A DNA stretch of 64,000 nucleotides from Defluviicoccus sp. (GTDB lineage: Bacteria; Pseudomonadota; Alphaproteobacteria; MPNO01): the NCBI GenBank assembly GCA_028821395.1, contig JAPPGP010000192.1, forward strand, positions 24,608 through 88,607, written 5' to 3'. The translations under genes and the position numbers were made by a program. Positions 1 through 8,150 of this stretch are shown here, in pieces (the stretch's first letter is position 1; each line of letters opens with the position of its first letter). The notes beneath the pieces are model-generated. The model made no database searches, had not been told where the DNA came from, and saw nothing but the letters and a program-made list of their open reading frames with translations.

Positions 1-314
1 CTCAGCCCGAGCGCGGCGAGCGTGCCCAGAAAGGTCGAGATCAGCGTCGCGAAGACCGCGATGACAAGGCTGTTCTGGACCGCTTGCTGCCATGAATCCT
101 CGGCGAAGAACTCACGATACCACTTGGTGCTGTAACCGGCCGGGTCGAGGGACAGCATCTCCGGGGTGAAGGTGAAATACGGCAGCTCGTTGAAGCTCAA
201 CGGGACGATCACGAATATCGGCCCGATCAGGAACACGAAGATCGCGGCGCAGATGACCCGATAGGCGTAATGCCATGCCTTCTCCGCCGGGGATGCGTAG
301 GGGGGCGGAGGCAT
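1..314 (-). CDS. ABC transporter permease, PotC-type (3' part beyond window edge)
   Basis: Inner-membrane permease of a polyamine/opine/thiamine-type ABC importer. Only the first 105 or so codons are in the window; the reading frame is open to base 1. The ATG at 314 opens a protein with a short polar N-terminus, a first membrane segment (about residues 20-40, rich in I, F, V), a periplasmic stretch containing a tyrosine-rich WY.EFF segment, and the start of a second membrane segment. This layout is typical of PotC/YdcV-like permeases. It begins 4 bp after the stop of the upstream PotB-type gene, so the two are almost certainly translated together. The substrate cannot be read from the sequence. 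Confidence 0.85.
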   Translation of the reverse strand, partial: MPPPPYASPAEKAWHYAYRVICAAIFVFLIGPIFVIVPLSFNELPYFTFTPEMLSLDPAGYSTKWYREFFAEDSWQQAVQNSLVIAVFATLISTFLGTLAALGL

Positions 315-318
315 CGGC

Positions 319-1581
319 TCAGCCGAGCTTCATGTTGTCGATGCCCACGATCCGGTCGTAGAGCAGATAGAGCGCCAGCACCAGGCCGAGCAGAAGGACC
401 CCCAGCGCGGCCGCGAGACCCCAGTTCAGGGTCTCGCTCACATGGATGGCGATGAAATTGGAGATGAACGTCCCGGTGCGCCCGCCGACCAGCGCCGGCG
501 TGATGTAGTAGCCGATGGAGAGAATGAACACCATGATGCAGCCGGCGCCGACGCCGGAGACCGTGTTCGGCATGTACACCCTGACGAAGGCGGTGAAGGG
601 CGTCGCGCCGAGCGAGCGGGCGGCGCGCATCAGGGACGGAGGAATCGTCTTCATCACCGAGTAGAGCGGCAGGATCATGAAGGGCAGCAGGATGTGAACC
701 ATCGCCACGAAGGTGCCGAACTTGTTGTGGATCATCTGCAGCCGCCCGTCCTCCGAGATCACCCCGGCGAAGACCAGCAGGTCGTTCAGCACGCCCTCGG
801 TCTGCAGGAGCGCGATCCATGAGGTGGTCCGCACCAGGAGCGACGTCCAGAACGGCAACAGGACGAGGATCATCAGCAGGTTGCTCACCCTGAGCGGCAG
901 CGTGGCCAGGAGGTAGGCGACCGGGTAGGCGAGCAGCAGGCAGAGCACGGTGATCAGCCCGCTCATCCACAGGGTCCGGTAGAACAGCGTCAGGTAGATG
1001 CGGCGCGGCTCCGGCTGTCTGACCAGCTCGCCGCGGTCGTTCAGGCTGAGATCGACCGCGGCGAGGAAGTAGGCGCCGGTCAGCGCACCCGACTCGCGGT
1101 GGATCAGGCGCCACACGTTGATGTCCGCCCAGCGCTTGTCGATCCCGATCAATGAATCGCGCCAGGACGGCCCGGTTATCCGCTTCGCCCGCCTGCCCGA
1201 TTTGCGGAACAGGCTCGACATGCCCGGCTTCTCGTAGTTCAGCCGGCGGGCCGCGCGGCCCAGCGTCCGCTCCTTCGCGGCCGCCTGCATGTCGCGAACC
1301 AGGGCTTCGAACACCGTCTCATCCGGCAGCTCCGTTCCGTCGGCGTCCCAGCCCTGGATGGCGAGCGCCGTGCGCGGCAGGACCGACTCGACGATCCGGT
1401 TGTCGACGCTGCGGAACAGCATGTCGCCGATCGGCAGCAGGAACGCAACCAGGAGAAAGCCCAGCAGGGGCAGGACCAGCAACGTCGCCCGGAGCCGGCT
1501 GCGCACCAGCGCTTTCTGAAGGCTGAGCTTCAGCGGCAGGCCGTCGGCCGTGCGCATCACCTCATCCGTCGTCGTCGACAT
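319..1581 (-). CDS. ABC transporter permease, PotB-type
   Basis: Inner-membrane permease pairing with the PotC-type gene just downstream. About 420 residues, which is longer than the usual 280-310 because of a roughly 170-residue insert between the first membrane segment (about residues 35-60) and the main transmembrane domain. Such an insert is known in the large PotB subgroup. The binding-protein-dependent transport loop (EAA-like) is visible as AARSLGATPFTAFVRVYMPN. I chose the ATG at 1581 (MSTTTDEV); an in-frame ATG at 1638 lies too near the preceding gene's hairpin. Neither start has a strong Shine-Dalgarno sequence. The gene lies 81 bp after the binding-protein gene, with a hairpin between them. 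Confidence 0.88.
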   Translation of the reverse strand: MSTTTDEVMRTADGLPLKLSLQKALVRSRLRATLLVLPLLGFLLVAFLLPIGDMLFRSVDNRIVESVLPRTALAIQGWDADGTELPDETVFEALVRDMQAAAKERTLGRAARRLNYEKPGMSSLFRKSGRRAKRITGPSWRDSLIGIDKRWADINVWRLIHRESGALTGAYFLAAVDLSLNDRGELVRQPEPRRIYLTLFYRTLWMSGLITVLCLLLAYPVAYLLATLPLRVSNLLMILVLLPFWTSLLVRTTSWIALLQTEGVLNDLLVFAGVISEDGRLQMIHNKFGTFVAMVHILLPFMILPLYSVMKTIPPSLMRAARSLGATPFTAFVRVYMPNTVSGVGAGCIMVFILSIGYYITPALVGGRTGTFISNFIAIHVSETLNWGLAAALGVLLLGLVLALYLLYDRIVGIDNMKLG

Positions 1582-1620
1582 GCTGACGCGCCAGTTGCCG
1601 GGCCGGGAGGAGAGGATGGC

Positions 1621-1649
1621 CGGGCGGGGGGCTCGCAAGCCTCCCGCCC
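1621..1649 (-). terminator. Intergenic hairpin after the Pot-type binding-protein gene
   Basis: A 29-bp inverted repeat (arm CGGGCGGGGGGCT, complementary arm AGCCTCCCGCCC, 4-nt loop) with one mismatch in about 12 pairs lies 13 bp beyond the binding-protein stop and before the permease genes. There is no run of T after it. By analogy with other binding-protein-dependent operons, it may protect the upstream mRNA or attenuate read-through so that more binding protein than permease is made. That role is inference. Confidence 0.5.
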
Positions 1650-1662
1650 AACCGAGAGGACC

Positions 1663-2766
1663 TTACTTGGCGAGCCAGGCGTTGAAGCGCTCGTCGAGCT
1701 CCGCACGATGGTCCGCCCACCAGACATAGTCGAAGATCAGGATGGTCTTCGCGTTCTTGGGGTTTGTCGGCATGTGCGGCTTCATGTCGATGCCGAGCTT
1801 GGCGTGCTTGCCCACCAGCGCGATGGAGGAGTTGCGCGCCGGTCCGTAGGAGATGAACTTCGCCTGGTCGGCCAGCCGTTGCGTATCGGTGGCGAAGTGC
1901 AGGTACTTCTTGATCGCCGGGAGCTTCTTGGCGCCCTTGGGTACCACCCAACCGTCCAGATCGAACGCCTGCCAGTCCCACAACATGGCGATCGGCTGCT
2001 TCTTCTCGACGATCGCCGAGAACAGGCGGCCGTTATAGGCCGAGGCGATGACGACTTCGCCGTCCGCCAGGAGCTGCGGCGGCTGCGCGCCCTTGGTCCA
2101 CCAGACGACATGGTCCTTGATGGTGTCGAGCTTGGCGAATGCCCGCGTCACGCCCTCCGGCGTGGCCAGCACCTTGTACACGTCCTTGCCCGGAACGCCG
2201 TCGGCGATCAGCGCCCATTCCAGGTTGGCGATCGGCTTCTTTTCCAGCGCCCGCTTGCCGGGGAAGGTCTTGAGGTCGAACACGTCCGCGATGGTCGACG
2301 GCTGCCTGCCCTTGAAGGCGTCGGTGCGGTAGCCGAAGGTCGTCGAGTAGACGATCTGCGGGATGAAGCAGTTGGTCCCGCCGATGGTGAGCGTGCCCTC
2401 GATGAAGTCCTTGGACGCCGGCGTGCCGTCCGGCGCGGCTGCCAGCCAGCTATCCGGCTCGACGGGCTCGAGCAGCCCCTCGTCGCAGGCGACGATCGCA
2501 TCGGCGGCCACCATGTCGACGATATCCCAGGTCACCTTGCCGGACTCGACCTGGGCCCTCAGCTTGGCGAGACCCTCGGCGGCCGAATCGTCGCTGATGA
2601 TCTTCACGCCCGGGTTCGCGGCCATGTAGGGGTCGTGGTAGGCGTTCTGCTGGCTCGCCGTATAGGCGCCGCCCCAGGACACGATGGTCAGGTTTTGCGC
2701 GTGCGCGCCGCCGGCCGTCAGCGCGAGGGCGGCCGCCGCCGCCAGGGGTTTGAATGCGTGTTTCAT
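1663..2766 (-). CDS. Extracellular solute-binding protein, PotD/PotF-type
   Basis: Periplasmic binding protein of the Pot-type ABC importer, 367 residues, the normal length for the polyamine/iron/opine-binding family. The first 23 residues form a Sec signal peptide (MKHAFKPL, then an Ala/Leu-rich core ending in AHA). Mature residues begin QNLTIVSWGGAY, the first strand typical of this family; the WGGAYT motif and the later DYVWWADHRAELDERFNAW C-terminus are also family-like. A GAGGGAG ribosome site precedes the ATG at 2766. The ATPase gene lies 63 bp upstream and the permeases follow. Ligand unknown: polyamine, amino-acid derivative and metal-chelate binding are all possible. Confidence 0.9.
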   Translation of the reverse strand: MKHAFKPLAAAAALALTAGGAHAQNLTIVSWGGAYTASQQNAYHDPYMAANPGVKIISDDSAAEGLAKLRAQVESGKVTWDIVDMVAADAIVACDEGLLEPVEPDSWLAAAPDGTPASKDFIEGTLTIGGTNCFIPQIVYSTTFGYRTDAFKGRQPSTIADVFDLKTFPGKRALEKKPIANLEWALIADGVPGKDVYKVLATPEGVTRAFAKLDTIKDHVVWWTKGAQPPQLLADGEVVIASAYNGRLFSAIVEKKQPIAMLWDWQAFDLDGWVVPKGAKKLPAIKKYLHFATDTQRLADQAKFISYGPARNSSIALVGKHAKLGIDMKPHMPTNPKNAKTILIFDYVWWADHRAELDERFNAWLAK

Positions 2767-2829
2767 TGGGCATCTCCCTCTTGGTAGTCCCGCCGGACCG
2801 GGCCCTCCGGTCCCGACGCAAATGCCGCG

Positions 2830-3945
2830 CTATCCGGGCGCGGACTCCGTTCCGGGCGCATCGAGCGCCCGGCAGTCTTCCGCCGACCAGCCGAGGCGAA
2901 CCCGCGCGCCTTCGCGCAGCGACGCGTGCCCCTGGGCGTTCGGCACCTTGACGATGAAAGCGTCGTTGCCGGCGACGGTGAGGCGGGCGCGGATGTGGTC
3001 GCCGAGATAGATCAGCTCCTCGACGCGGCCGCTGACGAGGTTGTCCGCCGCCTCCCCGTTGGGGTCGATGGCGATCCGTTCGGGGCGGAGCGACAGGGTC
3101 GTGGGCTCCCTTTCGCCGTCCACGTTCACCTTGAGCGCGCGCACAGTCTCCCCGTCGTCGAGCGCCACCCGGCAGAACTCGCCCTGTACCGATTCGACTG
3201 TGCCTTGCAGGCGGTTGTTCTCGCCGATGAACTGCGCGACGAAGCAGTTCTCGGGCTCCTCGTAGAGGACGCTCGGGGCCGCCAGCTGCTGGATGACGCC
3301 GTCGTTGAAGACCGCGATCCGGCTCGACATGGTGAGCGCCTCGGTCTGGTCGTGGGTGACGTAGATCACCGTCACGCCGAGATTCTCGTGGATGTGCTTG
3401 ATCTCGTACTGCATTTCCTCGCGCAGGTTCTTGTCCAGCGCGCCGAGCGGCTCGTCCATGAGGATCAGCGCCGGCTCGAACACCAGCGCCCGCGCCACGG
3501 CCACGCGCTGCTGCTGGCCGCCGGAGAGCTGCGCCGGGCGCCGGCCGCCGAACCCCGACAACCGGACCATGTCGAGCGCCCGCCCGACCCTGGCCTGGAT
3601 GTCCGCCCTGGACAGCCTGCGCACCTGCAGTGGGAATGCCAGGTTCTCCGCCACCGTCATGTGCGGGAACAGGGCGTAGTTCTGGAACACCATGCCGATA
3701 TCGCGCCGGTGCGGGGCCACGTTGTTGATCGGCCTGCCGTTGAGATAGATCTCGCCATGCGTCGCGGGCTCGAACCCGGCAAGCATCATCAGGCAGGTCG
3801 TCTTGCCAGAGCCCGACGGCCCCAGCATGGTCAGGAACTCCCCGGCCTCGATCTCCAGGTTGAGATCCTTGATGACCAGCGTCTCGCCGTCATAGCTCTT
3901 CTGAACCCTGTCGAACCGGACGACGCTGGATCCGCTGTCGATCAT
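2830..3945 (-). CDS. ABC transporter ATP-binding protein, PotA-type
   Basis: Cytoplasmic ATPase that energises the Pot-type importer. Walker A (GPSGSGKTT), Q-loop (FQNYALFPH), signature ([15 protein letters not shown]), Walker B ([12 protein letters not shown]) and H-loop (VTHDQTEAL) are all present, followed by a C-terminal TOBE region (about residues 260-370) as in PotA, UgpC and MalK. I chose the ATG at 3945 (MIDSGSS), giving 371 residues; ATGs further upstream at 3969 and 4032 would add a low-complexity G/S/R tail and lack a better ribosome site. This is the first gene of the four-gene Pot set and follows the amidohydrolase gene by 96 bp, with a small hairpin in between. Confidence 0.88.
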   Translation of the reverse strand: MIDSGSSVVRFDRVQKSYDGETLVIKDLNLEIEAGEFLTMLGPSGSGKTTCLMMLAGFEPATHGEIYLNGRPINNVAPHRRDIGMVFQNYALFPHMTVAENLAFPLQVRRLSRADIQARVGRALDMVRLSGFGGRRPAQLSGGQQQRVAVARALVFEPALILMDEPLGALDKNLREEMQYEIKHIHENLGVTVIYVTHDQTEALTMSSRIAVFNDGVIQQLAAPSVLYEEPENCFVAQFIGENNRLQGTVESVQGEFCRVALDDGETVRALKVNVDGEREPTTLSLRPERIAIDPNGEAADNLVSGRVEELIYLGDHIRARLTVAGNDAFIVKVPNAQGHASLREGARVRLGWSAEDCRALDAPGTESAPG

Positions 3946-4020
3946 TTGGCCGCGTGACCCCCGACCCATCTGCCGGCCCGACGATCCTGATCCGGATTTC
4001 TCGCCTCTGTCATGGCCTGC

Positions 4021-4041
4021 CCGGAACGGCACCGTTTCCGG
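4021..4041 (-). terminator. Small hairpin directly after the amidohydrolase stop
   Basis: CCGGAACGG and CCGTTTCCGG form a near-perfect inverted repeat with a one-base bulge immediately downstream of the amidohydrolase stop codon. There is no T-tract, so termination is uncertain; it may mark a partial boundary between the long upstream run and the Pot-type genes. Confidence 0.3.
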
Positions 4042-5397
4042 TCAGGCGCTGAGACGCACACCGACCCGGTTCATGTCGGGTTCCTTGTGAAACTTGCCGT
4101 CCTGCATGATGGCGACCAGCCGGGACTGGTCCTGCAACACCTTGATGTTGGTCAGGGGATCGCCGTCGACCAGCACGAGGTCGGCGAGATAGCCTTCGCG
4201 GATGACGCCGAGCTCGTCCGCCATGCCCATGATCTGGCCGCCATACATGGTTCCGGCCTTGATCGCCTCCATCGGCGAGAAGCCGACCATGTCGACGAAG
4301 TACTCGAAATCCTTGGCATTGGTGCCGTGCGGCGTCCAGGCGAAGCCGTAATCGCCGCCGATCAGCACGCGGATGCCGCGCTTGTGCATCGCCAGCATGG
4401 TCTCGCAGGCATGCTCCAGCTCGCGCTCGTAGCGATCGGTCATCGGGGTGCCGGGCACGATGCCGTACTCGCCGGCGTTGCGCGCGACGTTGATCAGCCA
4501 GGCGAGGCCCGGCGCCACGAAATGCTTGTCCTTGTTGGCCTCCAGCAGGTCCAGCGTCTCCTCGTCGGAATAGGAGGCGTGGTAGATGATCTCGATCCCC
4601 AGAGTCACGCAGCGCCGGATCGATTCCGCCGAGCGGGCGTGGGCCGCGACGCGGCGGCCCCGCCCCTTGGCCTCGCCGACCGCGACCATGACCTCCTCGT
4701 CGGTGAACTGGCTCTCCTCGGCGCCCATCCCGGTGAGCTCTTCGCCCGACAGATTGATCTTGATCGTATCGTTGCCCCATTTCATGAGCTGGCGGACCTC
4801 GCGGCGCATCTCCTCGACGCCGGAGACCACGATGCCGAGGTTGAGGCCCTCGTGGGGAATATGCGGCAGGCTGGCGTCGCCCAGCCCGCCGACGACGGTG
4901 AGCTCCGGACCGGCGGCGGTGTAGCGCGGGCCGGGCACCTTGCCGTCGCGGATCGCATCGCGGATCACCACGTCCAGCCTGGGTTTCGCCGCCGCGGCGC
5001 CGTACCCCGCGGTGAAGCCCGCGTCGATCACCAGCTTCGCCATGTAGACGCAGTTGAGCATGTGCTCTTCGATCGGCATCAGCTGGATCGGATCGATGCC
5101 CGGCGCGTTGTTCCAGCTGAGATGCAGATGGGCGTCGATCATGCCGGGCATCAGGGTCATGCCGCGCCCGTCGATCCGCTGTTCGCCGTTGGTCGCGCTC
5201 CAGCCGCCATTGCCGACGCCGAAGCCGCTTCCGGTTCGGGACACCGACTTGATCCGGTTGCCGGCGACCGTCACGTCGCCGCTATAGGGCGCTTCGCCGG
5301 TGCCGTCGAGGATGCGGACATTGGAGAACACGATCTCCGGGTCGGGCCGTCCGTTGCCGTTGGAGCCGGCCCAGCCGCCGAAAGCGATTTCCGCCAT
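4042..5397 (-). CDS. Amidohydrolase family protein (metal-dependent, imidazolonepropionase/prolidase-like)
   Basis: Predicted metal-dependent hydrolase of the amidohydrolase superfamily, 451 residues. After a Gly/Asn-rich N-terminal extension (residues 1-20), the small beta-domain strand (IVFSNVRILDGTG) leads to the metal-binding H90-x-H92 in PGMIDAHLHLSW. Later ligands are seen in KINLSGE (candidate carboxylated Lys), AAHARS, YHASY and the Asp of IGGDYGFAW. This ligand set fits the binuclear group that cleaves C-N bonds in cyclic or acyl amides. A GGGAGAAG site precedes the ATG. It lies 24 bp after the alpha/beta hydrolase gene. The C-terminal LADLVLVDGDPL motif is typical of the family. The substrate is probably what the neighbouring importers bring in, but this is not shown. 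Confidence 0.88.
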   Translation of the reverse strand: MAEIAFGGWAGSNGNGRPDPEIVFSNVRILDGTGEAPYSGDVTVAGNRIKSVSRTGSGFGVGNGGWSATNGEQRIDGRGMTLMPGMIDAHLHLSWNNAPGIDPIQLMPIEEHMLNCVYMAKLVIDAGFTAGYGAAAAKPRLDVVIRDAIRDGKVPGPRYTAAGPELTVVGGLGDASLPHIPHEGLNLGIVVSGVEEMRREVRQLMKWGNDTIKINLSGEELTGMGAEESQFTDEEVMVAVGEAKGRGRRVAAHARSAESIRRCVTLGIEIIYHASYSDEETLDLLEANKDKHFVAPGLAWLINVARNAGEYGIVPGTPMTDRYERELEHACETMLAMHKRGIRVLIGGDYGFAWTPHGTNAKDFEYFVDMVGFSPMEAIKAGTMYGGQIMGMADELGVIREGYLADLVLVDGDPLTNIKVLQDQSRLVAIMQDGKFHKEPDMNRVGVRLSA

Positions 5398-5421
5398 GGT
5401 TCTTCTCCCTGTCGTGCCCGG

Positions 5422-6204
5422 CTACGGGCGGACCCCGTCGAGATGCCGCGTCAGCGCTTCCGCCGACCGGCCGGGCATCTCGATCGTCATCCAGTGGCCG
5501 ATACCGGGCAGGATTTCGAGCTCCGCGCCGCCGATCCGGCCCTTCAGCGTCTCCGCGGTCGCCACCGGCGCCACCGGATCGCGTTCTCCCGCGATCAACA
5601 ATGTCGGGCAGGCAATCGCTGCGTGATCCGCCGCGCTCGCGGACGCCAGCGCGCGGCAATGCCAAGCGTAGCCCGTCGGGTCCTGACGCATCAGGCTCGC
5701 CCGCACGAAGGCCCTCGCGAGCCGACCGGCGTCGCCGGATGCCGCCGCGACGTTCTCGCTCGATATGCTTTCCGCGATCTCGGCCATGCCATCGCGTCGT
5801 GCGGTTTCCGCCCGCTCCTCAAGCGCCCGGCGCGCGCCCGGCGCAGGCTCCAGAATGGGCCCGAAAAGGGTGAGACTCAAGGCCGATTCCGGGGTGTCGG
5901 CGGCGAGGTGCTGACAGATCAGGCCGCCCATCGAATGACCGGCCAGGTGGGCCCGCTCGACGCCTGCGGCACGCAGCGCATCGCGCACCGCCGAGGCCAG
6001 CCCCTTCAGCCCGGCCCGGCCCGGCCGCAGCCCCGAGCGGCCCGCGCCCGGCAGGTCCGGGCGCAGCACGCGACAGCCGCCAAGCCACTCCATCAGCGGC
6101 GAGAAGGTGTTCGAATCCCCGCCCAGCCCGTGGATCAGCACCAGCGCGGGGCCCGACCCGCCGCTGTCTTCCGTCACCATTCCGCCCAGGCGCAGATCCG
6201 CCAT
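5422..6204 (-). CDS. Alpha/beta hydrolase
   Basis: Soluble alpha/beta-fold hydrolase of about 260 residues. Visible features are the oxyanion segment LVLIHGLGGDSN (about 21-32), the nucleophile elbow GHSMGG with Ser91, the acid Asp208 in GERDPVAP and the base His236 in PGIGHW, a complete catalytic triad. The length and motif set resemble 3-oxoadipate enol-lactonase, meta-cleavage-product hydrolases and generic carboxylesterases. It begins 3 bp after the SRPBCC-oxidoreductase fusion, in the middle of the long minus-strand run. The exact substrate cannot be assigned. Confidence 0.88.
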   Translation of the reverse strand: MADLRLGGMVTEDSGGSGPALVLIHGLGGDSNTFSPLMEWLGGCRVLRPDLPGAGRSGLRPGRAGLKGLASAVRDALRAAGVERAHLAGHSMGGLICQHLAADTPESALSLTLFGPILEPAPGARRALEERAETARRDGMAEIAESISSENVAAASGDAGRLARAFVRASLMRQDPTGYAWHCRALASASAADHAAIACPTLLIAGERDPVAPVATAETLKGRIGGAELEILPGIGHWMTIEMPGRSAEALTRHLDGVRP

Positions 6205-6207
6205 CGC

Positions 6208-7710
6208 TCAGCACGCCGCTCCCTCGCCGTCTTCCGGGATCAGGACGATCGAGCCGGTGGTCTCGCGGTTCTCCAGCGCCCGGTGGGCCTCGGCGGCGTC
6301 CCGCAGGGCGAAGCGCCGGCCGATCTCCACCGTGACGACGCGCCGGTCGATGGCATCGAACAGGCGGTCCGCGCTCGCCCGGAAACGCTCCGGCGGTGTC
6401 GTGTAGTGGACATAGTTGGGGCGCGAGATCGTGGCCGAGCAGCCGGCCAGCATGCCGATGTCCCACGACCCGATATCGCCCGAGGCCTGGCCGAAGCTGA
6501 CCAGATGGCCGCGTTCGGCGAGCGCCGCCACCGAATGGGCGAAGCTGTCCCGCCCGACACCGTCATAGATCGCGTCCGCCCCCCGCCCGTCCGTCAGCTC
6601 GCGGACCTGCTCCTCCAGGCTCTTCTCGCCCGGGGTGACGACGTGATGGGCGCCGGCGCTGCGCGCGACGCGGGCCTTCTCCCCGGTCGAGGTCGCGCCG
6701 ATCACGGTGGCGCCGAGCCGGTTGGCCCACTGGCAGAGCAGCCGCCCGACGCCGCCCGCCGGGGCGTAGACCAGGACGGTCTCGCCGGCGGCCACGGCGT
6801 GCACGCGATGGAGCAGAAACTCCGCGGTCACGCCCTTGAGCAGCCCCGCGGCGGCGGTCTCGTCGTCGATGCCGTCCGGCAGCGGAATCACCGACGCGGC
6901 ATCCATGGTGCGCACGCTGGCATAGGCGCCGAGCGGCGGGCAAGCATAGGCGACGCGCTGGCCGGGCGCGAGGTGGCTCACATTCGCGCCCAAATCGACC
7001 ACGACTCCCGCCGCCTCCATGCCCAGCACCCCGGGCGGCTTCAGCAGGTCGAAATAGCCGGTCCGGCAATAGACGTCGATGAAGTTGACGCCCACCGCCC
7101 GATGGCGCAGCCGGACCTCGCCCGGTCCCGGCGGCGGCGCTTCCACCGGCCCGGGATGCAGCTCACCGGTCCCGCCGTGGCGGTCGATGACGATGGCCGT
7201 CCCGGCGATGGCGCCGCCGCCGACGGGCCGGGCCACTGGCGCGGCGGGCGCCCGGTACGGCTCTCCGGCGGGCGGCGGTTCCAGCCGGCCGCGGACGGCG
7301 GCGAAGCCCGCCTCGTACACCTCGGTCGCGACCAGCTCGGCGAGGTCGCGCTCCTGGCCGGGCGGAGTCGCGAAGCTCGAGCTCCAGTGCCAGAAGGTCC
7401 GGTCGCCGTCGGTCACCGGCTTCAGATAGATTTCGGCCACGTAGTCGTGGAGCGGGATGTCGGCATCGACGATGGTGTAGCGGAAGCGGCGGTCGCGGTC
7501 GGACAGCGACAGCAGCCTCTCACGGACGTTGCCGCCGTCGCGCAAGTCGAAATTGCGCACGCAGCCGACCTGGTCGGTGCGCTTCCGGTCCTCCAGAAAG
7601 CTGCGCCGAACGATGGGATGCCAGCGGTCGTGGCCGTTGAAGTCGCGCAGGATCCCCCACACCGCGGCGACCGGGGCGTCGATCACCGTGCTGCGGGCGA
7701 CCCGGACCAT
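6208..7710 (-). CDS. SRPBCC domain fused to zinc-free quinone oxidoreductase (MDR family)
   Basis: A 500-residue two-domain protein. Residues 1-150 form an SRPBCC/Bet v1-type hydrophobic-ligand cavity domain (VIDAPVAAVWGILRDFNGHDRWHP; DQVGCVRNFDL), and residues 175-500 form a medium-chain dehydrogenase/reductase of the quinone oxidoreductase group (AVGVNFIDVYCRTGYF, PGVLGMEAAGVV, APAGGVGRLLCQWA for NADPH binding). Structural-zinc Cys residues are absent, as in QOR. The two domains are joined by a Pro/Ala-rich linker, and the frame is unbroken. The ATG at 7710 overlaps the stop of the preceding stand-alone SRPBCC gene (TGATG), whose product resembles the N-terminal half, so tandem duplication followed by fusion is likely. 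Expected reaction: NADPH-dependent reduction of a quinone or enone held by or handed from the SRPBCC domain (inference). Confidence 0.88.
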   Translation of the reverse strand: MVRVARSTVIDAPVAAVWGILRDFNGHDRWHPIVRRSFLEDRKRTDQVGCVRNFDLRDGGNVRERLLSLSDRDRRFRYTIVDADIPLHDYVAEIYLKPVTDGDRTFWHWSSSFATPPGQERDLAELVATEVYEAGFAAVRGRLEPPPAGEPYRAPAAPVARPVGGGAIAGTAIVIDRHGGTGELHPGPVEAPPPGPGEVRLRHRAVGVNFIDVYCRTGYFDLLKPPGVLGMEAAGVVVDLGANVSHLAPGQRVAYACPPLGAYASVRTMDAASVIPLPDGIDDETAAAGLLKGVTAEFLLHRVHAVAAGETVLVYAPAGGVGRLLCQWANRLGATVIGATSTGEKARVARSAGAHHVVTPGEKSLEEQVRELTDGRGADAIYDGVGRDSFAHSVAALAERGHLVSFGQASGDIGSWDIGMLAGCSATISRPNYVHYTTPPERFRASADRLFDAIDRRVVTVEIGRRFALRDAAEAHRALENRETTGSIVLIPEDGEGAAC

Positions 7711-8147
7711 CAGGATCCGAAGCGGAGCTTCAGAGCGTCGAATGCGGCCTGAAAGACGCCGTTGCCGATCGCCGCGACGAGCTCCGCCTCCGCCGCCGGG
7801 TCGCAGTCGAACTCGGCGGTCCATTCCGCGAAGCAGCGCCCGCCGTCGGTTACCGGCACGAGCTTGAGGGTCGCGATGTAGCTCTCCACCCCCATCGGGC
7901 TCTCGAGGATCGCGTAGGTGACGCTGTAGTCGTAGTCCGACAGCGCCAGCAGGCGCTCGCGCAGGAAGCCGCCGTCCTCCAGCCGGAAGGCGCGCACGCA
8001 GCCGACCTGATCGGAAGGCTGGCCGCCCTCGATTCGGCTTTCGCGGACCGCCGGCACCCAGTCGGGCAGGGCGTTGAAGTCCCGGATCGCCTGCCAGACC
8101 CGGTCGGCCGGCGCCCCGATTACCGAGGAGACATAGACCCTGGCCAC
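7710..8147 (-). CDS. SRPBCC family protein
   Basis: 145-residue single-domain SRPBCC (START/Bet v1-like) protein. Motifs include SSVIGAPADRVWQAIRDFNALPDWVP, DQVGCVRAF and LRERLLALSDYD, all matched in position by the N-terminal half of the next gene. Such domains bind hydrophobic ligands or act as small cyclases/lyases; no catalytic residue can be assigned here. It starts 3 bp after the flotillin stop and ends in a 1-nt TGATG overlap with the fusion gene. Function beyond ligand binding is unknown. Confidence 0.85.
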   Translation of the reverse strand: MARVYVSSVIGAPADRVWQAIRDFNALPDWVPAVRESRIEGGQPSDQVGCVRAFRLEDGGFLRERLLALSDYDYSVTYAILESPMGVESYIATLKLVPVTDGGRCFAEWTAEFDCDPAAEAELVAAIGNGVFQAAFDALKLRFGS

Positions 8148-8150
8148 GGC

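Noticed and set aside
4012..7752. 1246-codon open frame on the plus strand
   Set aside because: It is antisense to three well-supported minus-strand genes, is rich in His/Arg/Asp as expected for a GC-rich shadow frame, and has no recognisable domain.
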